Positions 25,715 to 34,141 of a stretch of DNA of 64,000 bases are shown here, piece after piece (the stretch's first letter is position 1; each line of letters opens with the position of its first letter). Position numbers and translations under genes: made by a program. The DNA is from Candidatus Meridianibacter frigidus (GTDB taxonomy: Bacteria; Vulcanimicrobiota; Vulcanimicrobiia; Vulcanimicrobiales; Vulcanimicrobiaceae): contig QHBJ01000015.1 in NCBI GenBank assembly GCA_003243975.1, positions 1 through 64,000 of the forward strand, written 5' to 3'. The notes below the pieces were generated by a model. It saw only the letters and a program-made list of their open reading frames with translations, made no database searches and was not told the DNA's origin.

Positions 25715-26004
25715 TGGGATGACCGGGACTCGAACCCGGATGCTCTCTCGAGCGACAGATTTTCGCACCACTATAGCTTTCGCTACCGCACAGCGTTTGT
25801 GGTCCGGACTGTGCCTTGACCATATGATCCGTCGATCACGTAGGTCGCGCCCGTCCAGTCTCTACACCTTCCCTTTAGGGCTTGGCTCGGCGTTGCCACG
25901 CTTCTGGCAGAGGGTTCGCCGAATTTGAGCGCATCCCAAGAGCTGTTTCCGCACTCTTGGCTCCAATAAAAGTCTGTTGTGTCTGCCGGTTCCACCATCA
26001 TCCC
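25715..26004 (-). tRNA. tRNA-Leu(UAA) interrupted by a group I intron
   Basis: The exons are 26004-25970 (35 nt) and 25763-25715 (49 nt). The acceptor GGGATGA pairs with TCATCCC; the anticodon stem ACAGA pairs with TCTGT; the joined loop CTTAAAA gives anticodon UAA; the T arm is CCGGGTTCGAGTCCCGG; and a long variable arm (class II) is present. The discriminator is A and CCA is not encoded. The intron sits between U34 and A35, the same place as in cyanobacterial and plastid tRNA-Leu(UAA). It lies 15 bp after ppx on the same strand. Confidence 0.93.
25764..25969 (-). other. 206-nt group I intron in tRNA-Leu(UAA)
   Basis: Group I hallmarks are visible in order: the exon CTT pairs with the internal guide GAG across a 6-base loop, giving a U-G pair at the 5' splice site (P1). 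A P2 hairpin CCAAGAG...CTCTTGG follows. The P/Q/R/S core includes GTGTAGAGACTGGACGGG (R, P7) and AAGGCACAGTCC (S, P7'). P8 is GACC..GATC gacg GATC..GGTC, and P9 is GTAGCGAAAGCTAT. The final base is G. At 206 nt it is compact, with no room for an endonuclease. Confidence 0.9.
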
Positions 26005-26018
26005 GTGGCTGCGGGTTC

Positions 26019-26996
26019 CTATCCCGCGGCGCGCTCTTCGTGAAACCTGGCGCCGAGCTCTCTTTCATGCTGCAGCAAGAGATAGCCGAACAGCAGATCC
26101 GTAGGGCTGACAGTCGCCCGTGCGTGCCCCAACATCTCCAGCGCCGTCAGGATAATGAGCATACCGGCGGGCAGAATGTCGGCCCGTTGCGGATTCATTC
26201 CCGGCACCGTTCGTCGCTTTTCAACCGGCAGTTCGCACAGCAGATTGAAAGCGCCGGTAAGCGAATCGCGCGTCAACTCCATCTCGCCGACCGAGCCGCG
26301 ATGCCCTTTGCTTACCGCCAGCGCAGTGGTCGCGCTGCCTCCGACGAGCGCAAGTGCTTGCACCGAATCGAATTGCTTGAGCGGTTGCAAGATTTCGCCG
26401 GCACGGTTACGTGCCGCCTCGATAACTCCGTTTTGCACTAATCCGTCCCGGCCACTCAAAGCGGGAAACCAATCCGTTAAGCGCACCGCGCCAACCTCGC
26501 AAGAGGCGGTGCGGTCCGCGTGCTCGTGCATCCCAGTCGCGTACTCCGTGCTTCCCCCTCCCACGTCCAGGACGCCGGCACGCACGTCGTCCACGTCATC
26601 CAGGCAGACCACCGCACCGCGAAAGGACGCTCCGGCTTCTTCATCACCGTCAAGGATGCGCAGCTCGCTGCCGGTGAGGTCGCGAATGCTCTCGGCAAAA
26701 ATCTGCGCGTTATCCGCGCGGCGTAGAGCGCTGGTGGCTATCACGTCGGGACGCGGGGTTCGAGGGCCGATTGAGGCGCCATACTCCTGCACTACGTCCA
26801 GGGTGCGGCGCATCGCATCCTCGTTCAAATGGCGCGATTCATCTAAGCCCTCGCCGATGCGAGTTCCTACGGATCGCGCTTTCATGACTCGTGTCAGCGA
26901 ATCGCCAAAGATGCCAAAACGCTTCGCGCCAAAGTCGACGACCAGCAGGCGCGTTGAATTGGTCCCAACCGAGATAACGGCCCTGGTTTGATTCAC
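26019..26996 (-). CDS. Exopolyphosphatase / guanosine pentaphosphatase family
   Basis: Ppx/GppA proteins degrade polyphosphate or pppGpp and have an actin-like ASKHA fold. The first phosphate loop (VISVGTNSTRLLV), the catalytic-Glu region (DEEAGASFRGAV) and the second glycine loop (GVLDVGGGSTEY) are present. At 325 residues it is the short form without the C-terminal HD extension. The start is GTG, 3 bases after the S1-domain gene stops, so it ends the long hrcA-ppx run. A short hairpin over its stop separates it from tRNA-Leu. Confidence 0.9.
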   Translation of the reverse strand: MNQTRAVISVGTNSTRLLVVDFGAKRFGIFGDSLTRVMKARSVGTRIGEGLDESRHLNEDAMRRTLDVVQEYGASIGPRTPRPDVIATSALRRADNAQIFAESIRDLTGSELRILDGDEEAGASFRGAVVCLDDVDDVRAGVLDVGGGSTEYATGMHEHADRTASCEVGAVRLTDWFPALSGRDGLVQNGVIEAARNRAGEILQPLKQFDSVQALALVGGSATTALAVSKGHRGSVGEMELTRDSLTGAFNLLCELPVEKRRTVPGMNPQRADILPAGMLIILTALEMLGHARATVSPTDLLFGYLLLQHERELGARFHEERAAG

Positions 26997-26999
26997 GAA

Positions 27000-27440
27000 T
27001 CAGCGTTCTTTGCTATGACGCGACTCGAAAAATGCGGCGCGCCGTTTTTTCTTTAAAAAGTGCCGTTCGTGCGCCGGCGGGAGATCGGCCCGTTCCCACT
27101 CCTGCGTCTCTTTCAGATAGAGCGCGATCTGCTGCTCGAAATGCTCCTCGCCCGGCTCCGGGTGAGGATCGGAGGGCTGCGCGGAATTCGCGTTCGGCTC
27201 ATCGATTCGGGTCTTTGCCAGCATCAGCAAGACCGGCGCCTTCTTGCCGCCCAGCGTAGAACTTGAAACGGCATGCGCATCGAATGGAAGATTTGCGCGC
27301 TCTAAGAACGCGCGTGAATATGCCCCGCGGTTGGCATTCACATCGGCGATGGGAACGGAAGCCACCTCTCCGTTCTCAAGGCGAACCGTGGCGCCAAAGG
27401 CGTGCACGTTTATCACCGTTCCGCGAACCCGCTGCGTCAC
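27000..27440 (-). CDS. S1-domain RNA-binding protein
   Basis: A 146-residue protein. Residues 1-70 resemble an S1/OB fold (RVRGTVINVHAFGATVRLENGEVASVPIAD), and the remainder is charged and basic, ending KKKRRAAFFESRH. S1 domains bind single-stranded RNA. It overlaps the FtsB-like gene by four bases (GTGA). In Firmicutes an S1 protein (YabR) also follows a DivIC gene, so this pairing is a conserved context. The precise target is unknown. Confidence 0.75.
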   Translation of the reverse strand: MTQRVRGTVINVHAFGATVRLENGEVASVPIADVNANRGAYSRAFLERANLPFDAHAVSSSTLGGKKAPVLLMLAKTRIDEPNANSAQPSDPHPEPGEEHFEQQIALYLKETQEWERADLPPAHERHFLKKKRRAAFFESRHSKER

Positions 27441-27757
27441 GGTGCGGGTGACTTGCTTCCTTTCAAGTAGATGATCGTTTCGTGGGGACCAACCAGGTGC
27501 AAGCGGTCGTGAATCTCCGGAACGGCACCGCCGGGGTTCCGCAGTCGCAGCAGCACACGTTTCTGGGCGCGTTTGCGGGCGCGCAGGGCTTGGACGTCCG
27601 CTTGCGCGTCGCGCAACGAGCGTGCCATGGCCATGTTCCGTTTGACGATGTGCGCGAATTGAATTCCAACCAACGCAAAAACGATTACGGCAATGGTGGC
27701 GAATGCGGCGCGGCTATAGGCACGGTACCGGGAACGCGCAATCGCCCGGGGTTTCAT
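27437..27757 (-). CDS. Septum formation initiator family protein (FtsB/DivIC-like)
   Basis: A 106-residue bitopic membrane protein: basic N-terminus, one transmembrane helix (FATIAVIVFALVGIQFAHIV) at about 19-38, then a coiled coil of about 35 residues (AMARSLRDAQADVQALRAR) and a short tail containing PGGAVPEIHDRLHLVGPHE. Size and layout match FtsB/DivIC, which join FtsL and FtsQ in the divisome. Primary sequence is poorly conserved in this family, so the call rests on architecture and on the neighbouring S1 gene. ATGA overlap with accA. Confidence 0.75.
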   Translation of the reverse strand: MKPRAIARSRYRAYSRAAFATIAVIVFALVGIQFAHIVKRNMAMARSLRDAQADVQALRARKRAQKRVLLRLRNPGGAVPEIHDRLHLVGPHETIIYLKGSKSPAP

Positions 27758-28734
27758 CGAACGGCGCTCAGCGTTTCCCGGTTGCGCCCTTGCCAGGCGC
27801 CGATGCGGCGATACTTGCGATAACGCTCCTCAAGAAGGCGGCTTGAAGTCAGGGCGCGCAATCCGTCCAAGGCTACGGCAACGCGCTGCAATGTTGCAGC
27901 AATGAGTCCGGCTGCATCGCGATGCGCTCCCCCCAATGGCTCGGGCACAATCTCATCAATGATGCCGAATGCGTGCAGATCTTCGCTCGTCAACTTCAAC
28001 CGCGATGCTGCTTCTTCCGCCTTGCCGGCATCGCCCCACAAGATTGCGGCGCACCCTTCGGGTGAAGCCACCGAGTACACGCTGTGCTCGAGCATGATCA
28101 CGCGGTCCGCAATTGCGAGCGCAAGTGCGCCGCCGCTGCCGCCCTCGCCCACGATGGTCGCAACGATCGGTACGCGCGCAGAGCAGAATGCGTACAAGCA
28201 TGACGCGATCGCTTCGGATTGCGCGCGCTCCTCGGAACCGATGCCGGGGTCGGCGCCTTTGGTGTCGACGAAGGTTACGACCGGAAGTCCCAGGCGTACC
28301 GCCAGCAGCACCAGCCGCTTCACTTTGCGATAGCCCTCCGGCGTAACCATGCCGAAGTTGCGGCGCAGGTTTTCCTTCGTGTCGCGCCCGCGCTGCTGGC
28401 CCACCGCCATGATTCGTCGACCGTCCAGTTTCGCAAAACCTCCGATAACGGCTGGATCGTCGCGATAATGCCGGTCGCCGTGCAGTTCGTCGAAGCGATC
28501 GAGCGCCGCCAAGTAGTCGCCAGCGACAGGCCGGCTGGGATGACGCGCCATGTTGACTCGTTGCCACGGCGACATCGCACCGAAAACCTCGCGCTGAATC
28601 TGCGCATACTTTCCCTGCAATGCCGCGATTTCGGCGGAGAGGTCGACGGGCTGATTGGCATTGAGTGTGCGCAACTCGGCGATGCGTTTCTCTAGTTCGA
28701 GCAAGCCCTTCTCGCGCTCGACAATCACGTTCAT
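27754..28734 (-). CDS. accA: Acetyl-CoA carboxylase carboxyltransferase, alpha subunit
   Basis: AccA with AccD transfers the carboxyl group from carboxybiotin to acetyl-CoA to form malonyl-CoA for fatty-acid synthesis. Key segments: LDRFDELHGDRHYRDDPAVIGG, PEGYRKVKRLVLLA, FVDTKGADPGIGSEERAQSEAIA and GEGGSGGALALA (oxyanion glycine loop). The length of 326 residues is normal. It overlaps accD by four bases. The biotin carboxylase and carrier genes are not in the window. Confidence 0.96.
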   Translation of the reverse strand: MNVIVEREKGLLELEKRIAELRTLNANQPVDLSAEIAALQGKYAQIQREVFGAMSPWQRVNMARHPSRPVAGDYLAALDRFDELHGDRHYRDDPAVIGGFAKLDGRRIMAVGQQRGRDTKENLRRNFGMVTPEGYRKVKRLVLLAVRLGLPVVTFVDTKGADPGIGSEERAQSEAIASCLYAFCSARVPIVATIVGEGGSGGALALAIADRVIMLEHSVYSVASPEGCAAILWGDAGKAEEAASRLKLTSEDLHAFGIIDEIVPEPLGGAHRDAAGLIAATLQRVAVALDGLRALTSSRLLEERYRKYRRIGAWQGRNRETLSAVR

Positions 28735-29582
28735 GAGGCGACCTCGTGGCCGCCGAGGGAATAATCCAAAATGCGCGCGAGAGCCGGTTTCATCTCCGCT
28801 CGCTCGACAACCATGTCGACGTGTCCCTTTTCAAGTAGGAACTCCGCCGTTTGGAAATTCTCGGGAAGCTTCTGGCGGATCGTTTGTTCGATCACCCGGC
28901 GGCCGGCGAAGCCGATCATGGCTTTGGCTTCGGCGACGACGACATCGGATTGAAACGCGAATGAAGCCGACACACCACCGGTGGTCGGATCCGTCAGCAC
29001 CGTAACGAACAGATTTCCGTCTTCCATGAATCGCGTCACCGCAGAGGTGATCTTTGCCATCTGCATTAGCGCCAGCATGCCTTCTTCCATTCGCGCGCCG
29101 CCGCTTGCGGTAAAGATGATGCACGGCAGGCGACGCTCTCGCGCCGACTCAAGCAAGATCGTAATGCGTTCACCGACCACCGTGCCCATGGTACCGCCGC
29201 GGAAATTAAAATCCATTACTCCGAGGGCTATCGGAAATCCAGCGAGGGTCCCAAAGCCGCAGATCACGCCTTCGGTTAGCTGTGACTTTTCGCGATCGGC
29301 TGCCAACTTTTGCGGATAGCTCTTCTTGTCAATCCATTCTAGCGGATCGCCCGGAAGAATATCACCACCTACTTCCGCAAAATCGTTGTCCACAATGAGC
29401 GATATACGGTCGAACGCATGCATACGGAAGTGATAGTGACAACGTGGACAAACCGAGAGATTCTCCACGAGGTCCTTGCGATAGATGACTTCTTGGCATT
29501 TCGGGCACTTCGTCCACGTGCCGGCCTCTTCGCCATTCTCGTGCTTGCTGCGCCGGCGGCGCAGCCATTCCGGCATCGCCAT
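28731..29582 (-). CDS. accD: Acetyl-CoA carboxylase carboxyltransferase, beta subunit
   Basis: AccD carries the acetyl-CoA-binding half of the carboxyltransferase and a Cys4 zinc ribbon that binds nucleic acid. The ribbon is CPKC...CPRC near residues 25-47. The crotonase-fold part includes GVMDFNFRGGTMGTVVGERI, FTASGGARMEEGMLALMQMAKI and LTDPTTGGVSASFAF. At 283 residues it is a normal length. It precedes accA with an ATGA overlap and follows the glycosyltransferase with a 2-base gap. Confidence 0.96.
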   Translation of the reverse strand: MAMPEWLRRRRSKHENGEEAGTWTKCPKCQEVIYRKDLVENLSVCPRCHYHFRMHAFDRISLIVDNDFAEVGGDILPGDPLEWIDKKSYPQKLAADREKSQLTEGVICGFGTLAGFPIALGVMDFNFRGGTMGTVVGERITILLESARERRLPCIIFTASGGARMEEGMLALMQMAKITSAVTRFMEDGNLFVTVLTDPTTGGVSASFAFQSDVVVAEAKAMIGFAGRRVIEQTIRQKLPENFQTAEFLLEKGHVDMVVERAEMKPALARILDYSLGGHEVAS

Positions 29583-29584
29583 TG

Positions 29585-30292
29585 CTAGGAACGGCCCGGC
29601 ATTAGCTTGGACGAGTAAATCTTTCCCAGTTGTTTAAGGTAGTTCAGAATCTCTTTTTGGTTGAGCTTTGATTCGCCGGCAACGCGGTCGGTGAAAACGT
29701 ACGGCACTTCGATGGCCTTGCCATAATGGGCTTTCGCGATGACTTCAAGGCCGATCTTGAAACCAATCGGATCAAGGGCCACGCCTTCAAGGGCCGTGCG
29801 CTTTACCAAAAAATAGCCACTGGTAATATCTTTGACCTTCGTCAACGGCTTCGCCAAATAAATCGCCACGAGTGAGGTAACGCGCCGGCGCACCGGCCAG
29901 TTCTCGATTCCGCCGCCGGGTACGTAGCGGCTTCCAACTGCCAGCCCATACTGTCCCGATTCCAACGCCCGCACCATCTGCGGGATGATGTTGATGTCGT
30001 GGCTGAAATCTGCGTCCATGGCGCCGAGCGCTTCGGACTGCTCGCGGGCAAACTTCCAACCGTCGATCACGCCGCTCGAGAGTCCCATCTTGCCGGGACG
30101 GTGCAGGCAGCGTACCGGAAAGGTTTCCCCGAGCCGGTCGACGATCGCCCCCGTGCCGTCCGGCGAGTTGTCGTCTACCACGATAATCTCTCCGTCCAGG
30201 CCGTTGGATCGAAAGGCTTCATCCAGCGCAACGATCAGCCGCTCGATGCCGCCGGCTTCATTATACGTAGGGACGACGATGCTGAACTTCAT
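29585..30292 (-). CDS. Family 2 glycosyltransferase, polyprenol-phosphate mannosyltransferase-like
   Basis: A GT-A fold enzyme like dolichol/polyprenol-phosphate mannose synthase: IVVPTYNEAGGIERLI at the N-terminus, the metal motif VVDDNSPDGTGAIVD, GAMDADFSHD (DxD), and GSRYVPGGGIENWPVRRRVTS. It transfers a hexose from a nucleotide sugar to a polyprenyl phosphate at the membrane. At 235 residues it lacks the C-terminal membrane anchor of longer forms. It overlaps the preceding small gene (ATGA). Confidence 0.88.
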   Translation of the reverse strand: MKFSIVVPTYNEAGGIERLIVALDEAFRSNGLDGEIIVVDDNSPDGTGAIVDRLGETFPVRCLHRPGKMGLSSGVIDGWKFAREQSEALGAMDADFSHDINIIPQMVRALESGQYGLAVGSRYVPGGGIENWPVRRRVTSLVAIYLAKPLTKVKDITSGYFLVKRTALEGVALDPIGFKIGLEVIAKAHYGKAIEVPYVFTDRVAGESKLNQKEILNYLKQLGKIYSSKLMPGRS

Positions 30293-30573
30293 GCAGGGTC
30301 GAGTCTTTTGATGCCTGGAAACGACTGCGAATCGAACTCGTTGAGCTCGTCGTAGGATTGGAACGGCCCGCGCAAGGCGACACCGCGGTCGTCGATCTCA
30401 AGAACCTCCTCGGTGGGAACCAGAACCTCCGCGCTGCGAGCGTTCCAGAAAACGTTGATATATTCGGCCAGCATCGATCCGCCGACCGCGTAAACGCCGC
30501 GCACGTCCCCGACATTTCGCTCGCCGACGAAGACCGCCGTTCCGGGGCGCAGTGCTTCCAGACGCTTGCTCAT
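30289..30573 (-). CDS. Conserved-looking hypothetical, 94 residues
   Basis: A small soluble protein made mostly of beta strands, starting MSKRLEALRPGTAVFVGERN. Its repeated turn pattern (GVYAVGGSMLAEYINVFW, TEEVLEIDDRGVALRGP) recalls PRC-barrel domains, but I cannot assign it with confidence. The ATG at 30573 is preferred over a longer upstream reading that lacks conserved sequence and overlaps rsmE. It is coupled to the glycosyltransferase gene. Confidence 0.6.
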   Translation of the reverse strand: MSKRLEALRPGTAVFVGERNVGDVRGVYAVGGSMLAEYINVFWNARSAEVLVPTEEVLEIDDRGVALRGPFQSYDELNEFDSQSFPGIKRLDPA

Positions 30574-30616
30574 CAAGAGGAAAACTATACGACGTGGATA
30601 TAGATTTCTCCACCGT

Positions 30617-31345
30617 TCAGCGGATATATCGAAGAATCGAAGCGAGCACGAGCGCTGCGGTTTCCGTTCGCAGAATGCGGGTTCCAAGCGAGATGGCAGT
30701 AGCTCCATGCGCCAGGAACTCATCGCCCTCGTCCGCCGAAAAGCCACCTTCCGGGCCGATGATAGCCAGCACGGATTGCGCCGATTTCAACAAATCGGGC
30801 AACACGTCGCGCAACGCCACCGGATCTGCCAACTCCCATGCGAGCAGGACGCGGTCGTATCGCGAAAATGTTTGCGCCAACTCGTGCGTCGTGATCGCAT
30901 CCGCAACCACCGGTACGCTCAGACCACCGGATTGCTGCGCGGCCACGCGCGCCAAGCGCCGCCAACGAGCGATTTTGGCACCCTCCGCGCGGGCGATGAC
31001 GCGCTGCGATAGCAGTGGGACGATCTGCGACACGCCGAGTTCCGTCAGTTTCTCCACCACAAAGTCCATTTTTGTGCCCTTCGGAACGCTCTGCGCAACG
31101 GTGATCACCAGACCCTCGCCCGCATCCGCGCGCGTCGCAAGCACTTCAACCAGTTCAGCTTCGACACGGCGAGCATGCAGCATCAAAGTGGCACGAAAGC
31201 AGCGGCCGCCGGAATCGACGATCTCCACTCGATCGCCGGTCCGTTTTCGCAGGACGGTTCGAATTTTTCGCGCGTCGGCACCTCCGACGTGCACGCGGTC
31301 CCCGCACTCGTGCACGCCGGCAACAAAGAAACGGTCGGCCGGCAT
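30617..31345 (-). CDS. rsmE: 16S rRNA (uracil-1498-N3)-methyltransferase
   Basis: RsmE methylates U1498 in the 30S decoding region using SAM. It is a SPOUT (trefoil-knot) enzyme with an N-terminal PUA-like domain. Motifs: VPKGTKMDFVVEKLTELGV, the knot segments LAIIGPEGGFSADEGDEF and ISLGTRILRTETAALVLAS. The length of 242 residues is typical. It follows dnaJ after 7 bases, a gene order common in many bacteria (hrcA/dnaJ/prmA/rsmE), although prmA is missing here. Confidence 0.94.
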   Translation of the reverse strand: MPADRFFVAGVHECGDRVHVGGADARKIRTVLRKRTGDRVEIVDSGGRCFRATLMLHARRVEAELVEVLATRADAGEGLVITVAQSVPKGTKMDFVVEKLTELGVSQIVPLLSQRVIARAEGAKIARWRRLARVAAQQSGGLSVPVVADAITTHELAQTFSRYDRVLLAWELADPVALRDVLPDLLKSAQSVLAIIGPEGGFSADEGDEFLAHGATAISLGTRILRTETAALVLASILRYIR

Positions 31346-31352
31346 GCGCCGG

Positions 31353-32486
31353 CTATTCGGGCTTAAACGCGTCTTTTACGCGTTCGAAGAACGACTTATC
31401 TTCCTCTACGCTATCGCCACCGGCACGCGCATACTCTTCCAACAGATCGCGTTGGCGCCGGTTTAGCTTAGCCGGTACCGCAACGTGGACGGTCACCACG
31501 TGATCGCCCCGGTGCGAACCGCGAACATCGGGCATGCCGTGCCCGCGCATGCGGTATAGTGTTCCGCTTTGCGTCCCCGGTTGGAGCGAGAGCGGCAACT
31601 CGCCGTCGAGGGAAGGAACGCGAACCTCTCCGCCGAGGGCTGCATGCGGAAAGCTCACGACAAGATCGTAGGCACTGTTCATTCCGTCGCGCCGGAATTG
31701 CGGGTGCGGCAGCACGCCGAGATAGACGTAGAGATCACCAGGGGGGCCCCCACGTACTCCAGCTTCGCCGCTGCCCGCGATCCGAATGCGGCTGCCGTCG
31801 TCGACCCCCGCAGGCACGCGTACCGTAAGCTTGCGCTCGACTTCTTTGCGACCGCCGCCGCAGTGGCTGCATGGTGTTTGCACCACTTGTCCCTCGCCGC
31901 CACACTTGTTGCACGCGGCTTGCGTGACGAATTGACCGAGCGGCGTTTGCCGAACTTGACGCATGACGCCGCCTCCGCCGCAGCGGTCGCAGGGTACGAC
32001 CAGCGAACCCGGTTCGGCACCGCTGCCCGTGCAGCGCTCGCACGCGGCCAGATGCGCGAAGGTTATCTGTTTGCTGGCCCCCGCAAACGCTTCTTCGAGC
32101 GTAATCTGCAGATCGTAGCGCAAGTCGGACCCGCGCGCTGGGCCGCTGCGGCGCTGCGCTTGGCCGCCGCGCGTTTCGTTGAAAAACATATCGAAGATGT
32201 CGCCGAAACCCGATCCTGCGAAGCCGCTGGTGAATCCGCCGAAGTCGGATCCGCCTTGGCCCGCGCCATTGACCGAGCCATAACGGTCGTACATTTCGCG
32301 TTTGCGCGGGTCGGATAGCACTTCGTAGGCCTCATTGATTTCCTTGAAGCGGTGTTCCGCATCTGCCTTGTTTTGAGAAACATCCGGATGATGCCGGCGC
32401 GCCAGCGCGCGATACGCCCTCTTTATGTCGTCTCCGGATGCATCTTTTCCAACACCCAGAATTTGGTAGAGATCGGTGGCAGGCAT
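31353..32486 (-). CDS. dnaJ: Chaperone DnaJ
   Basis: DnaJ delivers unfolded protein to DnaK and stimulates its ATPase. It has the J domain with HPD ([11 protein letters not shown]) near residue 33, a Gly/Phe-rich linker, four CxxCxGxG-type zinc motifs ([32 protein letters not shown]), and C-terminal beta-sandwich substrate domains. The length of 377 is normal. It follows hrcA after 5 bases and is presumably under the CIRCE operator upstream of hrcA. dnaK and grpE are not adjacent, unlike the common hrcA-grpE-dnaK-dnaJ order. Confidence 0.96.
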   Translation of the reverse strand: MPATDLYQILGVGKDASGDDIKRAYRALARRHHPDVSQNKADAEHRFKEINEAYEVLSDPRKREMYDRYGSVNGAGQGGSDFGGFTSGFAGSGFGDIFDMFFNETRGGQAQRRSGPARGSDLRYDLQITLEEAFAGASKQITFAHLAACERCTGSGAEPGSLVVPCDRCGGGGVMRQVRQTPLGQFVTQAACNKCGGEGQVVQTPCSHCGGGRKEVERKLTVRVPAGVDDGSRIRIAGSGEAGVRGGPPGDLYVYLGVLPHPQFRRDGMNSAYDLVVSFPHAALGGEVRVPSLDGELPLSLQPGTQSGTLYRMRGHGMPDVRGSHRGDHVVTVHVAVPAKLNRRQRDLLEEYARAGGDSVEEDKSFFERVKDAFKPE

Positions 32487-32491
32487 GGATC

Positions 32492-33541
32492 CTATTTTAG
32501 TTCAACGTCGGAAAAGCGGTCGCCCAGACTCTGCGCGGTCCCGTTCGCCAGCGCGATAAGACGCCCGTAGGGCATGCGACGCGGGCCCAAAATCGCGAGC
32601 ATACCGTGCGCATGCTCCCCGAACCGGTAGGGAACCGTAACGATGCTGCATTCATTTATATCTTCGGACCCCAGTTCGTGGCCGATCTTCACGCGCGCTT
32701 GCTCGCCCACCATGGAGTCCGCGACCAAGTCATAAAGGGTCTTCTGTTCTTCCACCATTTGCAGAATCGAACGCAATTTGCTCAAGTCTTGAAATTCGGG
32801 CTGGTCCAAGAGATTCTGAGCGCCCGACGCGCTGATGGTTGGCGACTCCGACGCACGCGCGACTTTGAGGGCTCCAAGAACCGCCGCACGTACGTCTTCG
32901 CCCAAACCAACTTCTTTGCTCGCGGAGCTAATTTCTTCGTCCGTGATTTCACGCAGCAGCTTTCCGCTCACCCGAGCGTTGAGCACGCTTGAAAAGCGCG
33001 AGAGGTCGTCGGGTGTTATCTCCGTTTTCAGTTCGAAGAAACTCTGCGATGCTGCGCCCATCGAAGTCATCACCACGGCGACCCCCGTCAATGATGTGAG
33101 CCAAATCAATTGGATGTGACGGAAGCTCTGAGATTCGGCAGCAGGGGCCACCGCAAAAGCCAAGTTGTTCGAAAGCCGCCCCAGCAATCGCGCGGTGCTC
33201 TCGATCAGCTCGCCCAACTCGTCGCTGGCCGCCTTGAGCTCGTCGCGGATTTTGTTGCGCTCCGGTGCGGCCAGCTGCTCGGGCTGCATCAGTTGGTCCA
33301 CGTACATGCGATATCCCGAATCGGACGGGATGCGGCCCGCCGAAGTGTGCGGCTGGACCAAATAACCGCCGGCCTCCAGCTCGGCCATGTCGTTCCGAAT
33401 CGTAGCAGAACTGACCCCGAGGTTGTATTTGTGCGTCAGCGTGTTCGAGCCGACGGGCTCGGCCGTCGCGATGTATTCGTACACGATGGTAGCCAAGATG
33501 TAGGCCTTGCGGCCATCGAGCTCTCCGGATGCCGGCTTCAT
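32492..33541 (-). CDS. hrcA: Heat-inducible transcription repressor HrcA
   Basis: HrcA binds CIRCE operators and represses chaperone genes; GroEL assists its folding, so heat relieves repression. The N-terminal winged helix ([36 protein letters not shown]) and the following [22 protein letters not shown] are family signatures; a GAF-like domain follows. The length of 349 is typical. It leads the hrcA-dnaJ-rsmE run. A CIRCE-like repeat ends 9 bp upstream of its ATG, consistent with self-regulation. AGGAG lies unusually close to the ATG. Confidence 0.95.
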   Translation of the reverse strand: MKPASGELDGRKAYILATIVYEYIATAEPVGSNTLTHKYNLGVSSATIRNDMAELEAGGYLVQPHTSAGRIPSDSGYRMYVDQLMQPEQLAAPERNKIRDELKAASDELGELIESTARLLGRLSNNLAFAVAPAAESQSFRHIQLIWLTSLTGVAVVMTSMGAASQSFFELKTEITPDDLSRFSSVLNARVSGKLLREITDEEISSASKEVGLGEDVRAAVLGALKVARASESPTISASGAQNLLDQPEFQDLSKLRSILQMVEEQKTLYDLVADSMVGEQARVKIGHELGSEDINECSIVTVPYRFGEHAHGMLAILGPRRMPYGRLIALANGTAQSLGDRFSDVELK

Positions 33542-33550
33542 ACTCCTATT

Positions 33551-33577
33551 TTAGCAGTCACGGTCTCGGAGTGCCAG
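33551..33577 (-). promoter_or_regulatory. CIRCE-like HrcA operator
   Basis: TTAGCAGTC, a 9-base spacer, then GAGTGCCAG compares with the CIRCE consensus TTAGCACTC-N9-GAGTGCTAA: 8 of 9 and 7 of 9 matches with the exact spacer length. It lies just upstream of hrcA and overlaps the last codons of the TlpA-like gene. Confidence 0.85.
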
Positions 33578-34091
33578 AAGGAGTAGCCAAAGCGCGCTGC
33601 ACAGCTGCCTCTAGCTCGGGCCAACTCAAACCGCCTAGCGAAACGTACGAAACCTTGCCCCCGGCGTCGACCACCACCGTCACCGGGACCGGCGAGACCG
33701 AGTATGCCCCGAAGATAACGTTATGTGGGTCTTCGAGGAGCGGCAAGAAAATGTCGTGGGTTCGCAGGAAGCTGCGCGCGATCCCAACCGGTTCGTTGGA
33801 AAGCGTGATCAGCGCGACGCGGTTGCCGAACGCATCGCGCAAGCGCGAGAAGTAGGGCATCTCGTCAACGCACGGATGACACCACGAAGCCCAGAAATTG
33901 ATTACGACCGCTTGGCCGGCGAGCTGCGACACGCGTACGTACCGTTCACCAAGTGGAAAGATAAAATCGGGCGGCGGCTGGTTGAAATGGACCCGAGGCA
34001 ACCCGGTTGAGGGCTGCCGCATACCGCGCGCGTCGGCACGAGAAACGAGAAGACAGCAGAGCGATGCGAGCAGTGCCGCCAGAATACGCAT
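33558..34091 (-). CDS. TlpA/ResA-like thiol-disulfide protein, exported
   Basis: A 177-residue protein with a signal peptide (MRILAALLASLCCLLVSRADA) and a thioredoxin fold. The active site is WASWCHPCVDEMP (CxxC) near residue 70, and a cis-Pro loop VSPVPVTVVVD follows. Such periplasmic proteins reduce disulfides, for example during cytochrome c maturation. The start at ATG 34091 is supported by GAAGG eight bases upstream and by the signal peptide. Its 3' end contains the CIRCE-like operator of hrcA, so terminator and promoter space are shared. Confidence 0.88.
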   Translation of the reverse strand: MRILAALLASLCCLLVSRADARGMRQPSTGLPRVHFNQPPPDFIFPLGERYVRVSQLAGQAVVINFWASWCHPCVDEMPYFSRLRDAFGNRVALITLSNEPVGIARSFLRTHDIFLPLLEDPHNVIFGAYSVSPVPVTVVVDAGGKVSYVSLGGLSWPELEAAVQRALATPSGTPRP

Positions 34092-34141
34092 GGACTCAAC
34101 CTTCGGCAGGCATGCGCGTCGGGTCCCGGTAAATCGCGGCC

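Noticed and set aside
25557-25823. Open frame through the tRNA-Leu 3' exon
   Set aside because: It is produced by structured RNA sequence; the tRNA and intron explain the region.
26011-26027. GCGGGTTCCTATCCCGC resembles a tRNA T arm on the plus strand
   Set aside because: The loop lacks the TTCRA pattern, no acceptor or anticodon arm fits, and the bases cover the ppx stop codon. It is a small hairpin.
31569-32318. Long open frame antisense to dnaJ
   Set aside because: dnaJ is unmistakable on the other strand; the antisense frame has low-complexity Ala/Arg composition typical of GC-rich shadows.
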